Under the pieces are notes generated by a model that saw nothing but the letters and a program-made list of their open reading frames with translations, made no database searches and was not told where the DNA came from. A stretch of 64,000 nt of DNA from Apiotrichum sp. Y4204. Lineage: Eukaryota; Basidiomycota; Tremellomycetes; Trichosporonales; Trichosporonaceae. A program made the translations under genes and the position numbers. The DNA lies in assembly GCA_025531455.1 (NCBI GenBank), contig JAMYHL010000017.1, positions 558,001 to 622,000 on the forward strand. Direction: 5' to 3'. Shown piece by piece: positions 10,337 through 21,440 of this stretch; position 1 is the stretch's first letter; each line of letters begins with the position of its first letter.

Positions 10337-10701
10337 CTACTTGTGATCCGTCTTCATTCTCTTGTTGGCCTCAGCATTGTTGGCTTCGCGGGGGGCGACC
10401 AACTGACGCCGGCGGCCTTCTCCGGGGCGAATAATGTCGGCGGAGAGGTAACAGTCTTCAGCCAGGATAATTAAGATTTCCTCGAGCTTTCGCAGACGTT
10501 TGGTTTCAGCGAGCTTCGTGTCCTTATCAGAGAGATATTTCCCGATAGGACTTCCAAACAGTTGGACGTTATCCTTGGCGAGCTGGAGAACTTTTGCCAC
10601 AATCTCGATCTATATGTTAGTTTGTGCTCTATAGTTTGAATGCCACTCACCGCCTCCTCGGCTGTGTTTAGGGTCAGTTTGACCTCGTTCATGTCCGGCA
10701 T
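10337..10701 (-). CDS. Small hypothetical protein, third tandem paralog
   Basis: Exons 10651-10701 and 10337-10609 (minus strand) give 107 residues. Exon 1 encodes MPDMNEVKLTLNTAEEA and ends at a phase-0 intron (GTGAGT...ATATAG), exactly as in the two neighbouring paralogs. Exon 2 has helix IEIVAKVLQLAKDNVQLFG, an insertion of about 20 residues relative to the others, then LEEILIILAEDCYLSADIIRPGEG followed by RRRQ, and a basic C-terminus (NKRMKTDHK). The motif (I/F)A-x3-hLS[AP]D(L/I)(V/I)RPGEG is the clearest family signature. Function unknown; the basic tail could be a nuclear signal. It is divergent from HIS2 across 504 bp. Confidence 0.72.
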
Positions 10702-11205
10702 GGTGTTCAAAGAGTTGGAGGGTGGGTGGTCGCTGGACGGAGACAAGGATTCTGGAGGAAAAGTTAAAGTGATGAGAATTGAGAGAAGATAGTATTGAAG
10801 GGTATGAACGTCAATGCAAACAGCCCGTTTGCGGAGGTGGTGAGGTTGTGTGCAGTCCTGCTGGCCTGCTGAGAGGAGGGCACAAGGGCGCAGGGATAAA
10901 TTCAAGAAAACCCGCATAAATATGGGCCATGAATTAGCGCAGCCATTTGTCCCAGAAACTGAAGACGATAATGATACTATACGACCTCGGAAAACAAGAA
11001 ACGGCTCGGAATGACGACGGATGGCACGGAAACGACGACGGAAAGCACGGAAACGCTCCGGAAACGGGCGGATCCGCCACACTCGAGAAATCCGCCACAC
11101 TGTGGCCAGGCCCCACCTCCACCTCCACCGACTCGAACCTTACAACCAACAAGTCCACATCCCGGCACCACCTCTCTCTCCTCTCTCTTCATCACAATCT
11201 ACAAG
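10702..11205. other. Divergent promoter region (paralog 3 / HIS2)
   Basis: Contains GGAAAC/CGGAA-type direct repeats around 11010-11060 and a CT-rich pyrimidine block (11165-11190) just before the HIS2 start, typical of fungal promoters. No Gcn4 site (TGACTCA) was seen. Confidence 0.4.
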
Positions 11206-12337
11206 ATGTCGCACAGCCATCACGTACACTCGGGCCAGTTCTGCAGACACGCCAAGGACACCTTGGCTCAGGTAGTGGACGAGGCGGCGCGGAAGGGCTT
11301 CACCACCTTTGGACTCACGGAGCACGCGCCGCGGTATCGCCCCGAGGACCTGTATCCCGAGGAGGTGAGTGGAGTGGAGCATAAGCGGGAGATGTGACGT
11401 TTAGACGCTCATCTCCCTATATAATCGTTCCTGTTTCATAATAACATGGCTCACACCAGGCGGACCTCTCTCCCGAAGACCTTGCGACGACATACGACGA
11501 CTTCCTGGTCGAGGCCCAGCGCCTCCGCAAGCTCCGCGACTCCATCCCGGGAAACAAGCTCAAGCTCCTGATTGGCATTGAGAGCGACTACATCACCGAG
11601 CTGGACGCAGACGGCCTCGGAGTTCTCCTGGAGCGCGACAACGCGATCGACTATGTCGTCGGGAGCGTGCACCACGTCAACGGCGTGCCCATCGACTTTG
11701 ACCGCCAGACGTGGGTCAAGGCCGTGGCCTCGGCTTCCATCGAGACCTTTGACATCTGCGCACTCGAGAACCCTAGTCCGCAGATCCTCGCGCCGTTCCT
11801 CACAACATACCTTGACAAGCAGTACGCGCTCCTCCAGCGGCACCAGCCCGAGGTCATCGGCCACTTCGACCTCTGTCTTCTGTACACCCCCAACGTGTCG
11901 CTTCGCACCGCCGGCGACGAAGTGTGGTCCCGCGTCCGGCGGAATGTCGAGTACGCGATCGGATATGGTGCGCTGTTTGAGTGCAATGCCGCGGCGATCC
12001 GTAAGGGCTGGTCGACGTCGTATCCCAGCCGCGACGTGCTCGAGGTGGGTATCTGACAAACCAGTACGCGCTGACCCGCCAGCTGATCCTGTCGCTTGAC
12101 GGCAGGCTCTGCCTCTCGGATGACAGCCACGGAGTGGCATTTGTCGGACTCAACTATGCCAAGATGCGCGACTACCTTGTCGGCGCCGGTGTCAAGGCAG
12201 TATACTTCCTTGTGCTCGCATCGCAGAAGGCGGACGGCGACGTCAGTGTTGGTAAGCGGGGGCGCGTCGTCGCCCGTAGGTGCGATACCTGGGCCGAAGA
12301 TCCCTTCTGGGAGACCCTACGGAAAGCCAATGAGTAG
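11206..12337 (+). CDS. HIS2: Histidinol-phosphatase (PHP family)
   Basis: Dephosphorylates L-histidinol phosphate in histidine biosynthesis (cytosolic). Exons 11206-11364, 11460-12044 and 12083-12337 join in phase to 332 residues, typical of fungal HIS2. PHP metal-site motifs are in order: H-x-H start (SHSHHVHSGQFCRHA), LTEHAPR, a conserved IGIESDYI, GSVHHVNGVPIDFD, VIGHFDLC, and the C-terminal LCLSDDSHG. The 38-nt second intron is bounded by GTGGGT and CGCTGACCCGCCAG. The segment KADGDVSVGKRGRVVARR before the WAEDPFW end is not typical and could hide an unrecognised splice, although only 28 nt lies between candidate sites. Confidence 0.93.
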
Positions 12338-12418
12338 AGACAGATAAAAGAAATCGCAGCTCAAAAACCTTCTATAAACACTGCTATAAATGCATCACCA
12401 TGTCTAAGTAGCCTACAT

Positions 12419-14453
12419 CTACCTCCTTCCGGGCCGACCGCGCATCGCGCGCTGTGCGGTGCCACGGGGCATCGGGGGGCCGGCCTGCTGGGCCTCGCTC
12501 TGGGGGTTCCGGACCGTCTCGTCAATGGAGAGAATGAGGCATGCAGCCTCAACCGCTGACGAGATGGCGTTGGTCTTGACCAGCGCCGGCTCCCAGATGA
12601 AGCGTGCCATGTTGTCGGCAACGGCCTCGGCGTCGACGTCCACACCAGCCCATGTGTCGCCCTGGGCATGACGCATGCGGAGCTTGTTGAGCAAGTCGGT
12701 TGCGTCCAGACCGGCGTTGTCGCAGATCTGGCGGGGGATAACCTCGAGCGCCTTGGCGACAGCACCGATAATGAGCTGCTGCTTGCCCATGATCGTACGC
12801 GAGTATGCGCGCAGGTACTTTGAAATCTCCATCTCACAAGCACCACCACCGGCGACGACCGAGTTGTTCTTGATCGCACGCTTGACAATCATGATCGAGT
12901 CGTGGAGCGAACGCTCAACCTCGGCAATGAATTGCTCAGCGCCACCACGGAGGATGAGCGTGCACGTCTTCGCCTCAGGGCAGTCCTCGAACACGTTGAA
13001 ACGGTCACCACCAATCTGGCGCTCCTCAAACTTGCCGCACTTTCCGAGGTGGTTGGGCTCAATGTCCGCCGTTGTCGACTGGATCGAACCACCAACAGCC
13101 TGCACCACGCGCTTCAGGTCGTCACCGGCAACGCGACCAGCGCAGAAGATGTCGCGGTCGGCGAAGTACTGGGTGGCGAGGTCACCGATCGGAAGCTTGG
13201 AAAGAACGACCTTGGCACCAGTGGCAACAATGGCCTCGAGCTTGCGGTAGATAATGGTCCACTCGGCATCGACAATCGCCTGGTACTCGGACACCTCGTT
13301 GACGCGGATCTCAGCGTTGTCCTTCTCGGCCTTAAGCTCGAGCTCGACGTTGAGACAGAGGATAGTCGGGTCGGTGAAGGACTTGGGCTGCTGCTCGAAT
13401 CCGGCGTACGAGAACGTCTTCTTGAACGCGACACCCCGGATGAGCTGCGAGTCCTGCATACCGCCACCAGGCACCTTCTTGACACCAATGAGCGACTCGT
13501 CAAGGTCGTCCTGGTCAAGCGACAGCACTGCGTCGACAACCATGTTGGAGAAGAAGGGCATTTGAGAGTGGATGAGCTTGGAGGACATGGAGGTCGACGC
13601 GCACTTCAGCAGGAGGTCGCGGAACTTCCTGGACATGTTAGCGGGGCGGAATCAGCGGCTCGAGTGCAGCGGCCTGAACAGCTAAAGGTGACTCACGCAG
13701 GGTCCGACTTGTCAACGTTCACCGCAATCTCGTTAACCTTCTTGATGGCCTTGATGTTAGATTATAGACACACAGAGCAGCTCACGAGATTCCGCGCCTC
13801 ACGCAGACCCTTGATGATGATGTGAACTCCAACACCCTCCTCGATGAACGGCCGGATCTCCTTGAGGATCTCCGCGGCACTGCTGTCAGTGCTTTCCTTG
13901 AAGAGTGACGCAGCACTCACAGAAGCGTTACACTTGTGGTACCATCTCCGACCTCGGCGTCCTGTGCGCGAGCAATGTCGACCAGAGTACGCGCGGCGGG
14001 GTGCACGATGTCGAGAAGCTTGAGGAGGGTGGCGCCGTCGTCTGCGTCGTTAGCTGAGGATTGTCTAAGAGCACCCACTGGAAATGACCGCCTGGCCACG
14101 CTCGTCGACGATAAGCTTGTCCATTCCGCGGGGGCCGAGGGTCGAGGCAATGGTCTGCGCGACGGCCATGCACGCGGAAATGTTCGAGAGGAGCTGCGGC
14201 GTACCCTGCGACGTGTCGGTGCCCTCTGCATGTGTCAGTCAAACTGCGAGATAAAACGCTTCTAAGCCCTCGTCCATAATACGCGAGCATTGAGCTCTAG
14301 ATATTGTGGCGGAAGCTCGGCGGTGCGCGTTGGACGAGGTGGAGTAACGCACCTCTAAGGAGGACCACGGTGGGTTGCTAGCTGTCAGCACCTACTCCAC
14401 ACGCACGCTGCGCGCCGTCCCAAACTCACCATGTTAGGAAGACGGCCCTGCAT
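12419..14453 (-). CDS. CCT7: T-complex protein 1 subunit eta (CCT7)
   Basis: Subunit of the cytosolic TRiC/CCT chaperonin that folds actin, tubulin and WD40 proteins using ATP. Seven minus-strand exons (14430-14453, 14353-14377, 14079-14225, 13921-14041, 13786-13879, 13697-13749, 12419-13628) join in phase to 557 residues, the normal length. Chaperonin signatures: [43 protein letters not shown], and [17 protein letters not shown]. Eta-specific stretches include [33 protein letters not shown] and LRMRHAQG. The first two exons are only 24 and 25 nt. It is divergent from VMA3. Confidence 0.97.
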
Positions 14454-14870
14454 TTGTGTGGGCTGTTCTTTTTGAGGTAGTGGGGTATTAAAAGATTACG
14501 ATGTAAGAAGAGGAGGGAGGATGTTGTCGTCGATGGACCGTCGTAGAATGTCAGCGAGCAACCGCTGGTCGTTGCAGACGCGTGCGCGACGTCGACGACC
14601 ACGATCAGCGAACTCTGGAAACATCCAGCTATACACGTCACTATTACCGTCAGTTGTCGCAAAGCCAGCACGTGCACCACGTGCTTGATACAGATGCCTC
14701 CGCACTTGTTACACCCTGGGTGACGATGACGGCTTGGCTGTTTGAGCCCACCGTCCCACCGTGTCGCGACGGCCACACGGGTCCAGCTTGTTGCTGTCGG
14801 CGGCGATGATGTCGATGCATCGATCGCGGTCGTCACCACTTCTTGTGTTTCTGCCATCACACCCACCACA
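14454..14870. other. Divergent promoter region (CCT7 / VMA3)
   Basis: 417 bp shared by two highly expressed housekeeping genes. It includes the self-complementary GTCGATGCATCGATCG around 14812-14827. No TATA box was seen. Confidence 0.4.
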
Positions 14871-15805
14871 ATGTCCGACGACCTCTGCCCTCCCTGGGCC
14901 TCCTTCTTTGGGTGAGTGCTACGAAACATCTTAAGACAGCACTGACGACCCAGCTTCGCCGGCGTAGCCGCCGCGGTACGTCACAACCTCGACACCGAGT
15001 TTGCTGACCCCAGATGTGCTTCTCCACGATCGGCGCGGCGTATGGCACTTCCAAGGCGGGCATCGGAATTGCCGGTGTGGGAACGTTTAGGTGGGTTACG
15101 ACGATCCCTGCAGACTAACACTCAGGCCAGAACTCATCATGAAGGTGCGTGGTCCGAAGCTCGAGGTAATGTGGGCCCACTAACCCATCCAGTCGCTCAT
15201 CCCTGTTGTTGTGAGTGCACCTTCCTTCATGCCTAAGAATGAGCTGACGACCAGATGTCCGGTAGTGCGTCTTCCTCGCGCGTCGCGGCGCGTGCTAACC
15301 CCAGTTATTGCCGTGTACGGTCTCGTCGTCTCGGTGCTCATTGCTGGAAACAGTGAGTTATAACGCGAGTGTACAATAACTCACACGCAGTGTCCCCGGA
15401 CGACACGTACTCGCTCTTCGCGGGCTTTGTCAACTTTGGTGCAGGCATCACATGTGGCATGACGGGACTGGCAGCCGGATATGCCATCGGCAAGGTCGGC
15501 GATGCTGTGGGTTTCACCTCCATACTCTTTGGCGACAGGTGCTGACAACAGTGCATCCGCGCGTACCTGTACGAGTCCAAGATCTTTGTCACCATGGTCC
15601 TGATTCTCATTTTCTCGTGGGTTCGAAACGCGTTCCAAGTGCTAACCCACCAGCGAGGTCCTTGTGCGTGACCACCATCATGCCCGTGACGTGCTAACCC
15701 CAGGGTCTTTACGGGCTCATCGTGGCCCTCATCATGAACACCAAGGTGCCCAACTCGGCCGAGGCCGTGTGCGGAAGCTACGGCAACTCGTCCTTGTTCG
15801 CGTAA
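14871..15805 (+). CDS. VMA3: V-type H+-ATPase proteolipid subunit c
   Basis: Rotor-ring proteolipid of the vacuolar ATPase, which carries protons across vacuolar/endosomal membranes. Eleven exons (14871-14911, 14954-14975, 15014-15090, 15126-15144, 15193-15210, 15255-15264, 15305-15352, 15391-15506, 15552-15616, 15654-15663, 15704-15805) join in phase to 175 residues with four helices. Helix 1/2 shows [25 protein letters not shown]; helix 4 carries the proton-binding Glu140 in [20 protein letters not shown]. The C-terminus extends about 15 residues beyond yeast Vma3 ([19 protein letters not shown]). Two exons are 10 nt and three others are 18-22 nt. The 10-nt exon at 15255-15264 needs the internal GTGCGT donor to give MSGIIAVYG. 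Confidence 0.93.
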
Positions 15806-15961
15806 CGCCTCTCTTAATCGTAGACCAAATATGCAGACACTGCACAGCCGGTGGTGGAGGAAATTGACATAAGGATGACTACTAATTATTCTACAAGCTA
15901 CAGCTACAACATTCTTTCCGCTTGTACACGCGATCTGATCGTTTCACAACTCGTCTACGCG

Positions 15962-17518
15962 TTAAGTGTGTCTCTCCAGCTCTCCAAGGGTGAAGACATG
16001 GGGTATATCGCTCTGTCCCATCTCCGCATTACCCTCTGCGGAGAGCCCCTCACCGTCCATCCGTTGGTCCTCGCCCATCGCGATCCCCACACCTCGGACT
16101 ACATCGAGGAGGGTTTGATTGTCCTGATACGGCCACTCGTAATGGGTAGTGGTCTGCTCCTGCTCGCGCGCCACGGCAGCCGCAACCTGTTCCCCTAGCG
16201 CTACCTCCCTCTCTGCCTGGCTCGCCGCCACCGCAGACGCGGCAGCTGCGGCGGCCGCCTGGATGATGTCGTCCACCTCCGCGGCAGGAGTGGTCTCGAC
16301 TCCCTCCATCTTCACTGCCTCCTGTCGTGCGCGCTCCTCAAGCTGCCGAATCTTCTCCTGTACAGCCTGGCGATTCTTTTTGAGACGCATCTCTCGCACG
16401 AGACCGAGCTCAGGGTACTTTCTCGGTCGGCCGCGTTTTCGTGTAATGCCGAGCGCCTTCTCCTCCTTGCGACGCTCAATGTCGGCAATCTCTTCCGCGG
16501 ACCGAACCTTGGGAGGACGCCCCTTTCGGCGGCGAGGCTGTTCGGGTTCAACCTGAGCCTCAGATTCGGGCTCGGGCTCGGGCGTAGGTGGCGCCGGCTT
16601 CGGCTTGTTCTTTGAGCCCTTTGGGCGCCCACGCCCGCGCTTTACGGGAGCAACGGGGACTGGCTCAGTTCCGCCTTCGGGGACGGGGGGCGGGGTGACT
16701 TCGACTTCGTGAGCAGGATGCGTGCTCGTCATGGCCTCGTTGTTGAGGGAAGGCAGGAGGAGGTTGTGGGTGTGAGGAGAAGGGGGGAAAGCATTGCCGA
16801 ATATTGCGCCGTACGATCCAAAGCCGTTCTGAGCCGCATAGTCCTCCAGTGTTGTTCGGATCGTCTCATGATCGATACGATCACGCTCCTCGGCATCCCC
16901 GGGAAGAGAAGGATGATGGGACTGCGCATGTGAGACCGGGCCTACATGATGCTCGCTTACCTGCTGTGCGTTGGTCAGACTGTCCACGATCTCTCGAAGA
17001 GCGGGATCGATGCCGTCGTGCTCAAGGTGGGACTCGCCGTCCACATGAGGCAGCTCGACGTGTTCCGAAACTTCCTCAGGTTGGGTGGCTTGCGACGGCA
17101 CAGACTCCACCGCTTCTGACGACTGCTGATGCTGTACTTGAGTTTGAGCTTCGGAAAGAGACTGTTGCGGCTGAAGCTCAGAATGCGGTTCTGGCTCTGG
17201 CTCATTCTCCGCAGGCTTGTCGGTGGCTTCCCCGGTGTGCATCGCGCTCGCGTGCGCCTGGATTGCCATCGCGATATCTGCCGGTGCGATGCGGCCGCGA
17301 TTCACATCATTGACGACCTGCTCGATGGCGAAAAGCGCTGGGTCAATAGGCGGGGGCGCAGCCCCCGCTTGCGCAGCAAGGTCAAGGAGGTGGGGGTCGA
17401 GGTGCTCAGCACCGACCGGGAACATGGCGGGAAACATGAAGCTGAGGGGATTGGGCTGTGACGCGGATGGTGCTTCGGGCCGCTGTTGCGAGTGCCAGTG
17501 CACCTGCTGCGTGGCCAT
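15962..17518 (-). CDS. AT-hook DNA-binding protein
   Basis: A single-exon ORF of 518 residues from ATG 17518 (MATQQVHWHSQQ). Three AT-hooks, the minor-groove-binding GRP core flanked by basic residues, lie near residues 290 (KRGRGRPKGSKNK), 328 (RRRKGRPPK) and 360 (RKRGRPRKYP). Around them are Pro/Glu-rich spacers, a charged helical segment (MRLKKNRQAVQEKIRQLEERARQEA), an Ala run and a Gln/Glu-rich N-terminal half. It is probably a nuclear architectural or transcription-regulating protein; no catalytic domain was seen. The frame is open upstream to 17884, but that extension (Ser/Arg/Phe-rich) looks like translated 5' UTR, so the internal ATG is preferred. Divergent from RSC7. Confidence 0.8.
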   Translation of the reverse strand: MATQQVHWHSQQRPEAPSASQPNPLSFMFPAMFPVGAEHLDPHLLDLAAQAGAAPPPIDPALFAIEQVVNDVNRGRIAPADIAMAIQAHASAMHTGEATDKPAENEPEPEPHSELQPQQSLSEAQTQVQHQQSSEAVESVPSQATQPEEVSEHVELPHVDGESHLEHDGIDPALREIVDSLTNAQQVSEHHVGPVSHAQSHHPSLPGDAEERDRIDHETIRTTLEDYAAQNGFGSYGAIFGNAFPPSPHTHNLLLPSLNNEAMTSTHPAHEVEVTPPPVPEGGTEPVPVAPVKRGRGRPKGSKNKPKPAPPTPEPEPESEAQVEPEQPRRRKGRPPKVRSAEEIADIERRKEEKALGITRKRGRPRKYPELGLVREMRLKKNRQAVQEKIRQLEERARQEAVKMEGVETTPAAEVDDIIQAAAAAAASAVAASQAEREVALGEQVAAAVAREQEQTTTHYEWPYQDNQTLLDVVRGVGIAMGEDQRMDGEGLSAEGNAEMGQSDIPHVFTLGELERHT

Positions 17519-17990
17519 TGTAGGGCGGGGTAGCGTAGATCCACCCAATAGCAGTGGTGGTGGCGACGGAGTGGTTGCCGCGCCGGTGGGGGTGCGAGAC
17601 GACGACGACAGCGACGACAAGCGACGACGCGACGACGGCGATGACGACGGTGAGAGTCGCGCTGAATGGCGAGAGAGAATGAGATGGGAGAAAAAGAAAG
17701 AAAAACAAACCAAGAAATAATCCCACAATGAGAAAAAGCTGGAGGGAAGACACAAAACAAGTCCGGTCCCCAGGCCCCAGGTCTGCTGAGCTCCGCAGTC
17801 TGGGAGCAACGACGCGTCAGATTTCATTTTGATTCCGTCATTAGAATTTACGTAAACTATTAGGACTGGCAACAATACACACAAGCGACGAGGCCGTGAG
17901 GCCGTCCGCCGTCGTCCGCCGTCGCCATCGGATCCAGCTTATCTCCCTCTCCATTGCATCCTATTGCATCCATCCACACTCCACATCACC
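17519..17990. other. Divergent promoter region (AT-hook gene / RSC7)
   Basis: 472 bp with GACGAC-type triplet repeats (17595-17655, probable 5' UTR of the AT-hook gene), an A-rich stretch (17690-17720) and a 10-bp tandem GTCCGCCGTC pair at about 17899-17918. No TATA box. Confidence 0.4.
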
Positions 17991-20399
17991 ATGCCGCGCC
18001 CGCAACGACGCGCATCGGCAGCAGCTGCAGCTGCAGCCGTGACTGCATCTCCGGTATCGCGCCGCTCGTCTCGTAAAGTCAAGGAGGAGCCGACGCTTGA
18101 GAACGACTCGATGGATGTGGATGCTGAGGCGAACGGCGCGCACGAGGAAGATCACGAGGAGGAGGAAGAGCCGCAGCCTGGGCCCTCGCGGAGGAGATCC
18201 AAGGGACGCGCCTCGGTCGCGTCGAACCGCCGTGGACGCGCTTCCAAGATTGAAGACGACGCGACGGATGTGGACGACGACCCGCCGTCTGCGCCTTCCT
18301 CGTCGCGTCGTCGCTCTGCTAAGCAGGTTAGCTACAAGGAGATTCCAATTGAGGACAAGGACGACGAAGAGGATGACGCAGATGAGAATGACGACGAGGG
18401 TGAGTAACACTTTGCTGATATTCATGTTCCAAGGGGAAGGGACGTGAGATTGGGTTTTGTTTGTGGCGCTGTGCGCTGACCCTCTTTATTAGACGAAGAG
18501 GAGGCTGAACCCGTTTCGACCCCTGCACCGCGCAACCGCCGTGCGGCGACGCGTCCGAAAAAGAAGGAGCCCGAGGACAAGCCGTACAAAAAGGAGCCAG
18601 GCACCGGTGGCCGCGGTGGATTCAGCGTCAAAGGCGCGGCAGCGGCCGCGGCGCGTGCACGATGGGACAAGGTGCGGCGAGAAAGGGCCGAGCGCGGCGA
18701 GGACAGCCCCAGCGAGGAAAAGCGCCGCAAGCAGCCCAAGGACGTGGTCACGAAGCGTGATCCTCGTGGTGCGCTGGAGAATGTCATCGAGGGCCACCGG
18801 TACAGCGTCAAGAACGTCGAATACGTGGCTGGCGATGACGAGCTCATCATTCCCGAGGACGAGAAGGGCAACACGAAGGTCGACTCAGAGGGCCGCCTCC
18901 TTGGTGGACGCGAGTACAAACTGGTTACGTTCACATCACCGACTCGCAAGAACCCAGAGCGCGTCTACGCCCTGACGATCGACGCTGCACGTGCCTGCGG
19001 CTACACCGACTCGCTCGCCTTCCTCCGTCGGTGCCCCACGATTGTCAAACTGTCGTGTGGCGAGGACGAGCGTCAGATGCTTATCGACATTGGCCGTATC
19101 ACGGGAAATCTCAAGCACCGCATGGTGACCATGGTCGCCATGCGTAACGTGTACAAGCTCATGGGCGCGAGGGTTGTGAAAGGTACGTGCACGCGAATGT
19201 TGGCGCGTCTAACAGACAGACGGAAAGTGGGTGACGGATGACTACAACGAGGAGCAGGGTCTCGTGGACTGTGCTGCCAACGGCTGGACGCCTTATACAC
19301 CTGTGCTTGAAGAGGAGTTGGCGGTGAATCAGTACCCATCAGCGGGTGGCCCCGGCCGTCCACCAGCCAATGCCGGTCTGCTTTCTGACGGAGGCCCTCT
19401 CAAGTCGAACCTGTCCTCGTTCTACCAGGTCGGCGGTCCGACAACGCATTTCGGTGGCAATGGCATGGACCCCTGGAACGACATCATACACGGCAAGCGT
19501 GGCCGACTGCGCGCACTGGGCGTCACCGAGGAAGACTGGATCCTGCGCACCGCCGAGGACGCGCGTCGCATCGACGAGGTGCTGCGTGGGTACCGTGAGG
19601 AGCGGATTGGCGTTCTTGAGGGTGCGGATACGCGTTGCTGGGTGTACAACGCAGAGCGGCGCGCAACAGGCGAGCTGCCCCCGGACGATGTGGCCCCCGC
19701 GCCCCCGGTTCCCGCCGCCGCATCACCCGCGATGCCCAAGACAGAGGGCGATGTGTCTGCAACAGTCACGCCAGCAATCAAACCACACCCGCTCGCGAGC
19801 GAGCTTCACTTTGACGCCTCGTCTGAGCCGTTATCTCCTCTTCCCCCGGACCCCCCGACAGCCAACGCCCTGGAGGAGGTGAATGAAACGGCGGAATTCG
19901 AAAAGAATGTCGGCGGTAAGATTGTCGTCGAGACCGAGGCCGACACGGAGGCGCCGCCACCGCTTGGCGGGTGGATTCCGGGCACGATCCTGGCCGCATA
20001 TGAGGTGAGTCACAAGCTTTGGTACTCATGACCTGACAACAGCCGCACACCCAGATGCCGCATGTGCCGCTGCGCACTCAGTCCACAAACGCGGAATTTA
20101 ACCGGATGGCGTACAAGCCGTTGCTTGGAATGAACGGCAACGCGCATCTCGTGTCAGCCCAGGGCATCGCGTCTGTGGAGTTTGTGTTCGATCCATCTAA
20201 AGACACGGACTCGTGGCTCGCGTTTGGGGACGGCACCCGCGGTCGCGATGTCGCCAAGGCTCGCCGCGATGCCATTGCCGAGGCTGAGGAGTGGGAGCGC
20301 ACCGCGCGCGCCAAGCGTCGGAAGCTACGGGATGAGGCGCGGGCCACAGCGGCAACAGCAGACGCCAGGCCCGTGACCGTGGACACGCCCGTAGCGTAA
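17991..20399 (+). CDS. RSC7: Chromatin-remodelling complex subunit Rsc7/Swp82 family
   Basis: Non-catalytic subunit of RSC/SWI-SNF-type nucleosome remodellers. Exons 17991-18399, 18493-19182, 19220-20004 and 20043-20399 give about 746 residues. The N-terminal ~200 residues are disordered, Arg/Ser- and Asp/Glu-rich (nuclear type). The conserved domain runs from about residue 250: GREYKLVTFTSPTRKNPERVYALTIDAARACGYTDSLAFLRRCP, then MLIDIG, MRNVYKLMGARVVKDGKWVTDDYNE. The C-terminal GGWIPGTILAAYE...RTQSTNAEFNRM block is also family-typical. The last acceptor is ambiguous: 20043 (38-nt intron, adds PHTQ) is chosen; 20055 is equally in frame. Confidence 0.88.
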
Positions 20400-20502
20400 T
20401 AGTGTTATAAGCCGATATGCATAGTTGTACCGTGTCTACATCGTGGTTCTTGAACCAGTTTTCATCCGAGCTACTGCCATCGTCACGTCTACTCTCCCTT
20501 TT

Positions 20503-21440
20503 TTACCTGCCAATAAACTTGGGCTTGCGCTTCTCGGCGAACGCACGAAGACCCTCGTTGCGGTCCTCGGAGGTGAGGAGGGGCTTGTACGCCTCGCGCT
20601 CGATCATGAGGCCCTCCTTGATGGGCGTGCCGGGGGCGGCCTTGATGGCCTTCTTGGCGGCGCGAAGCGAGAGCGGCGCGGAGGTGAGCATCGAGGCAGC
20701 GAGCTCGGTCGCGGCGTCGAGCGCGGTCTTGCCCTCGGGCGCGACGACGTCAAGGAGGCCTGGCTGTCAGCACTAAACCTCCTATTCGGCTACTCACCAA
20801 TACGGGCCGCCTCCTCAGCACCAACACGGCGTCCGGTGAAGATGAGCTCCATGGCCTTGCTCATACCAACGAGCTTGGTCATGCGCTGGGTTCCGCCCGC
20901 GCCGGGGATGATGCCGAGCTTGGTCTCGGGCAGCGAGAAGGCAGTCTCCTTGGCGCCAACACGGAGGTCACATCCGAGCGCGAGCTCAGTCCCACCACCG
21001 AGAGCGGGGCCGGGGACAATAGCAACGGTGGGCAGGGGGAGGTCCTCGAGCTCGCAGACCATGTTGTTGAGGGCGTCGAGGAACTTTGCGACCTGGGGCT
21101 GGGTCATGGTCTTGCGCTCGCGGAGGTCGGCGCCGGCGCAGAACACGGGCCCCGTCGAGTGGAGGAGGACGACACGTGCCGCGGGGTCGGTGGAGAGCCT
21201 GGCGATCGCCTCGCGCATCTCGTCGACCATCTGCACCGAGAGCGCGTTGCGCGCGTCAGGCCGGTCCATGACAATCGCGAAGACGCCCTCGAGGTCGAGG
21301 TTCGAGCCGGGGACGAGCGAGGCGGCGGGCTCGAGGCGCGCATGCGGCTTGACGGCGGCGTTGTAGGCACGCAGACCGGCGGAGGGAGCGAGGCGCAGGC
21401 GGAGGACCTGGCGGGCGGGGGCGAGGAGCGTGCGCGACAT
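20503..21440 (-). CDS. Mitochondrial enoyl-CoA hydratase/isomerase family, AUH-like
   Basis: Crotonase-fold enzyme, closest in motif to 3-methylglutaconyl-CoA hydratase (leucine degradation). Two minus-strand exons (20798-21440, 20503-20759) give 299 residues. The N-terminus (MSRTLLAPARQVLRLRLAPSAGLRAYNAA) is Arg/Ala/Leu-rich without acids, so probably a mitochondrial presequence. Crotonase signatures: MDRPDARNALS, the oxyanion-hole segment GPVFCAGADLRERK, GPALGGGTELALGCDLRVG, and the catalytic Glu region FSLPETKLGIIPGAGGTQRM. The C-terminal helix ends EKRKPKFIGR. Substrate (methylglutaconyl-CoA versus short enoyl-CoA) is inferred only from PETKLGIIPGAGGTQR. Confidence 0.92.

Noticed and set aside
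12902..13825. 307-codon open frame antisense to CCT7
   Set aside because: Shadow of the conserved CCT7 exon and introns; its composition is typical of antisense translation and no domain is present.
17519..17884. N-terminal extension of the AT-hook protein
   Set aside because: The frame is open but encodes Ser/Arg/Phe/Leu-rich sequence from a triplet-repeat leader and A/T-rich promoter. The internal ATG at 17518 begins protein-like sequence.
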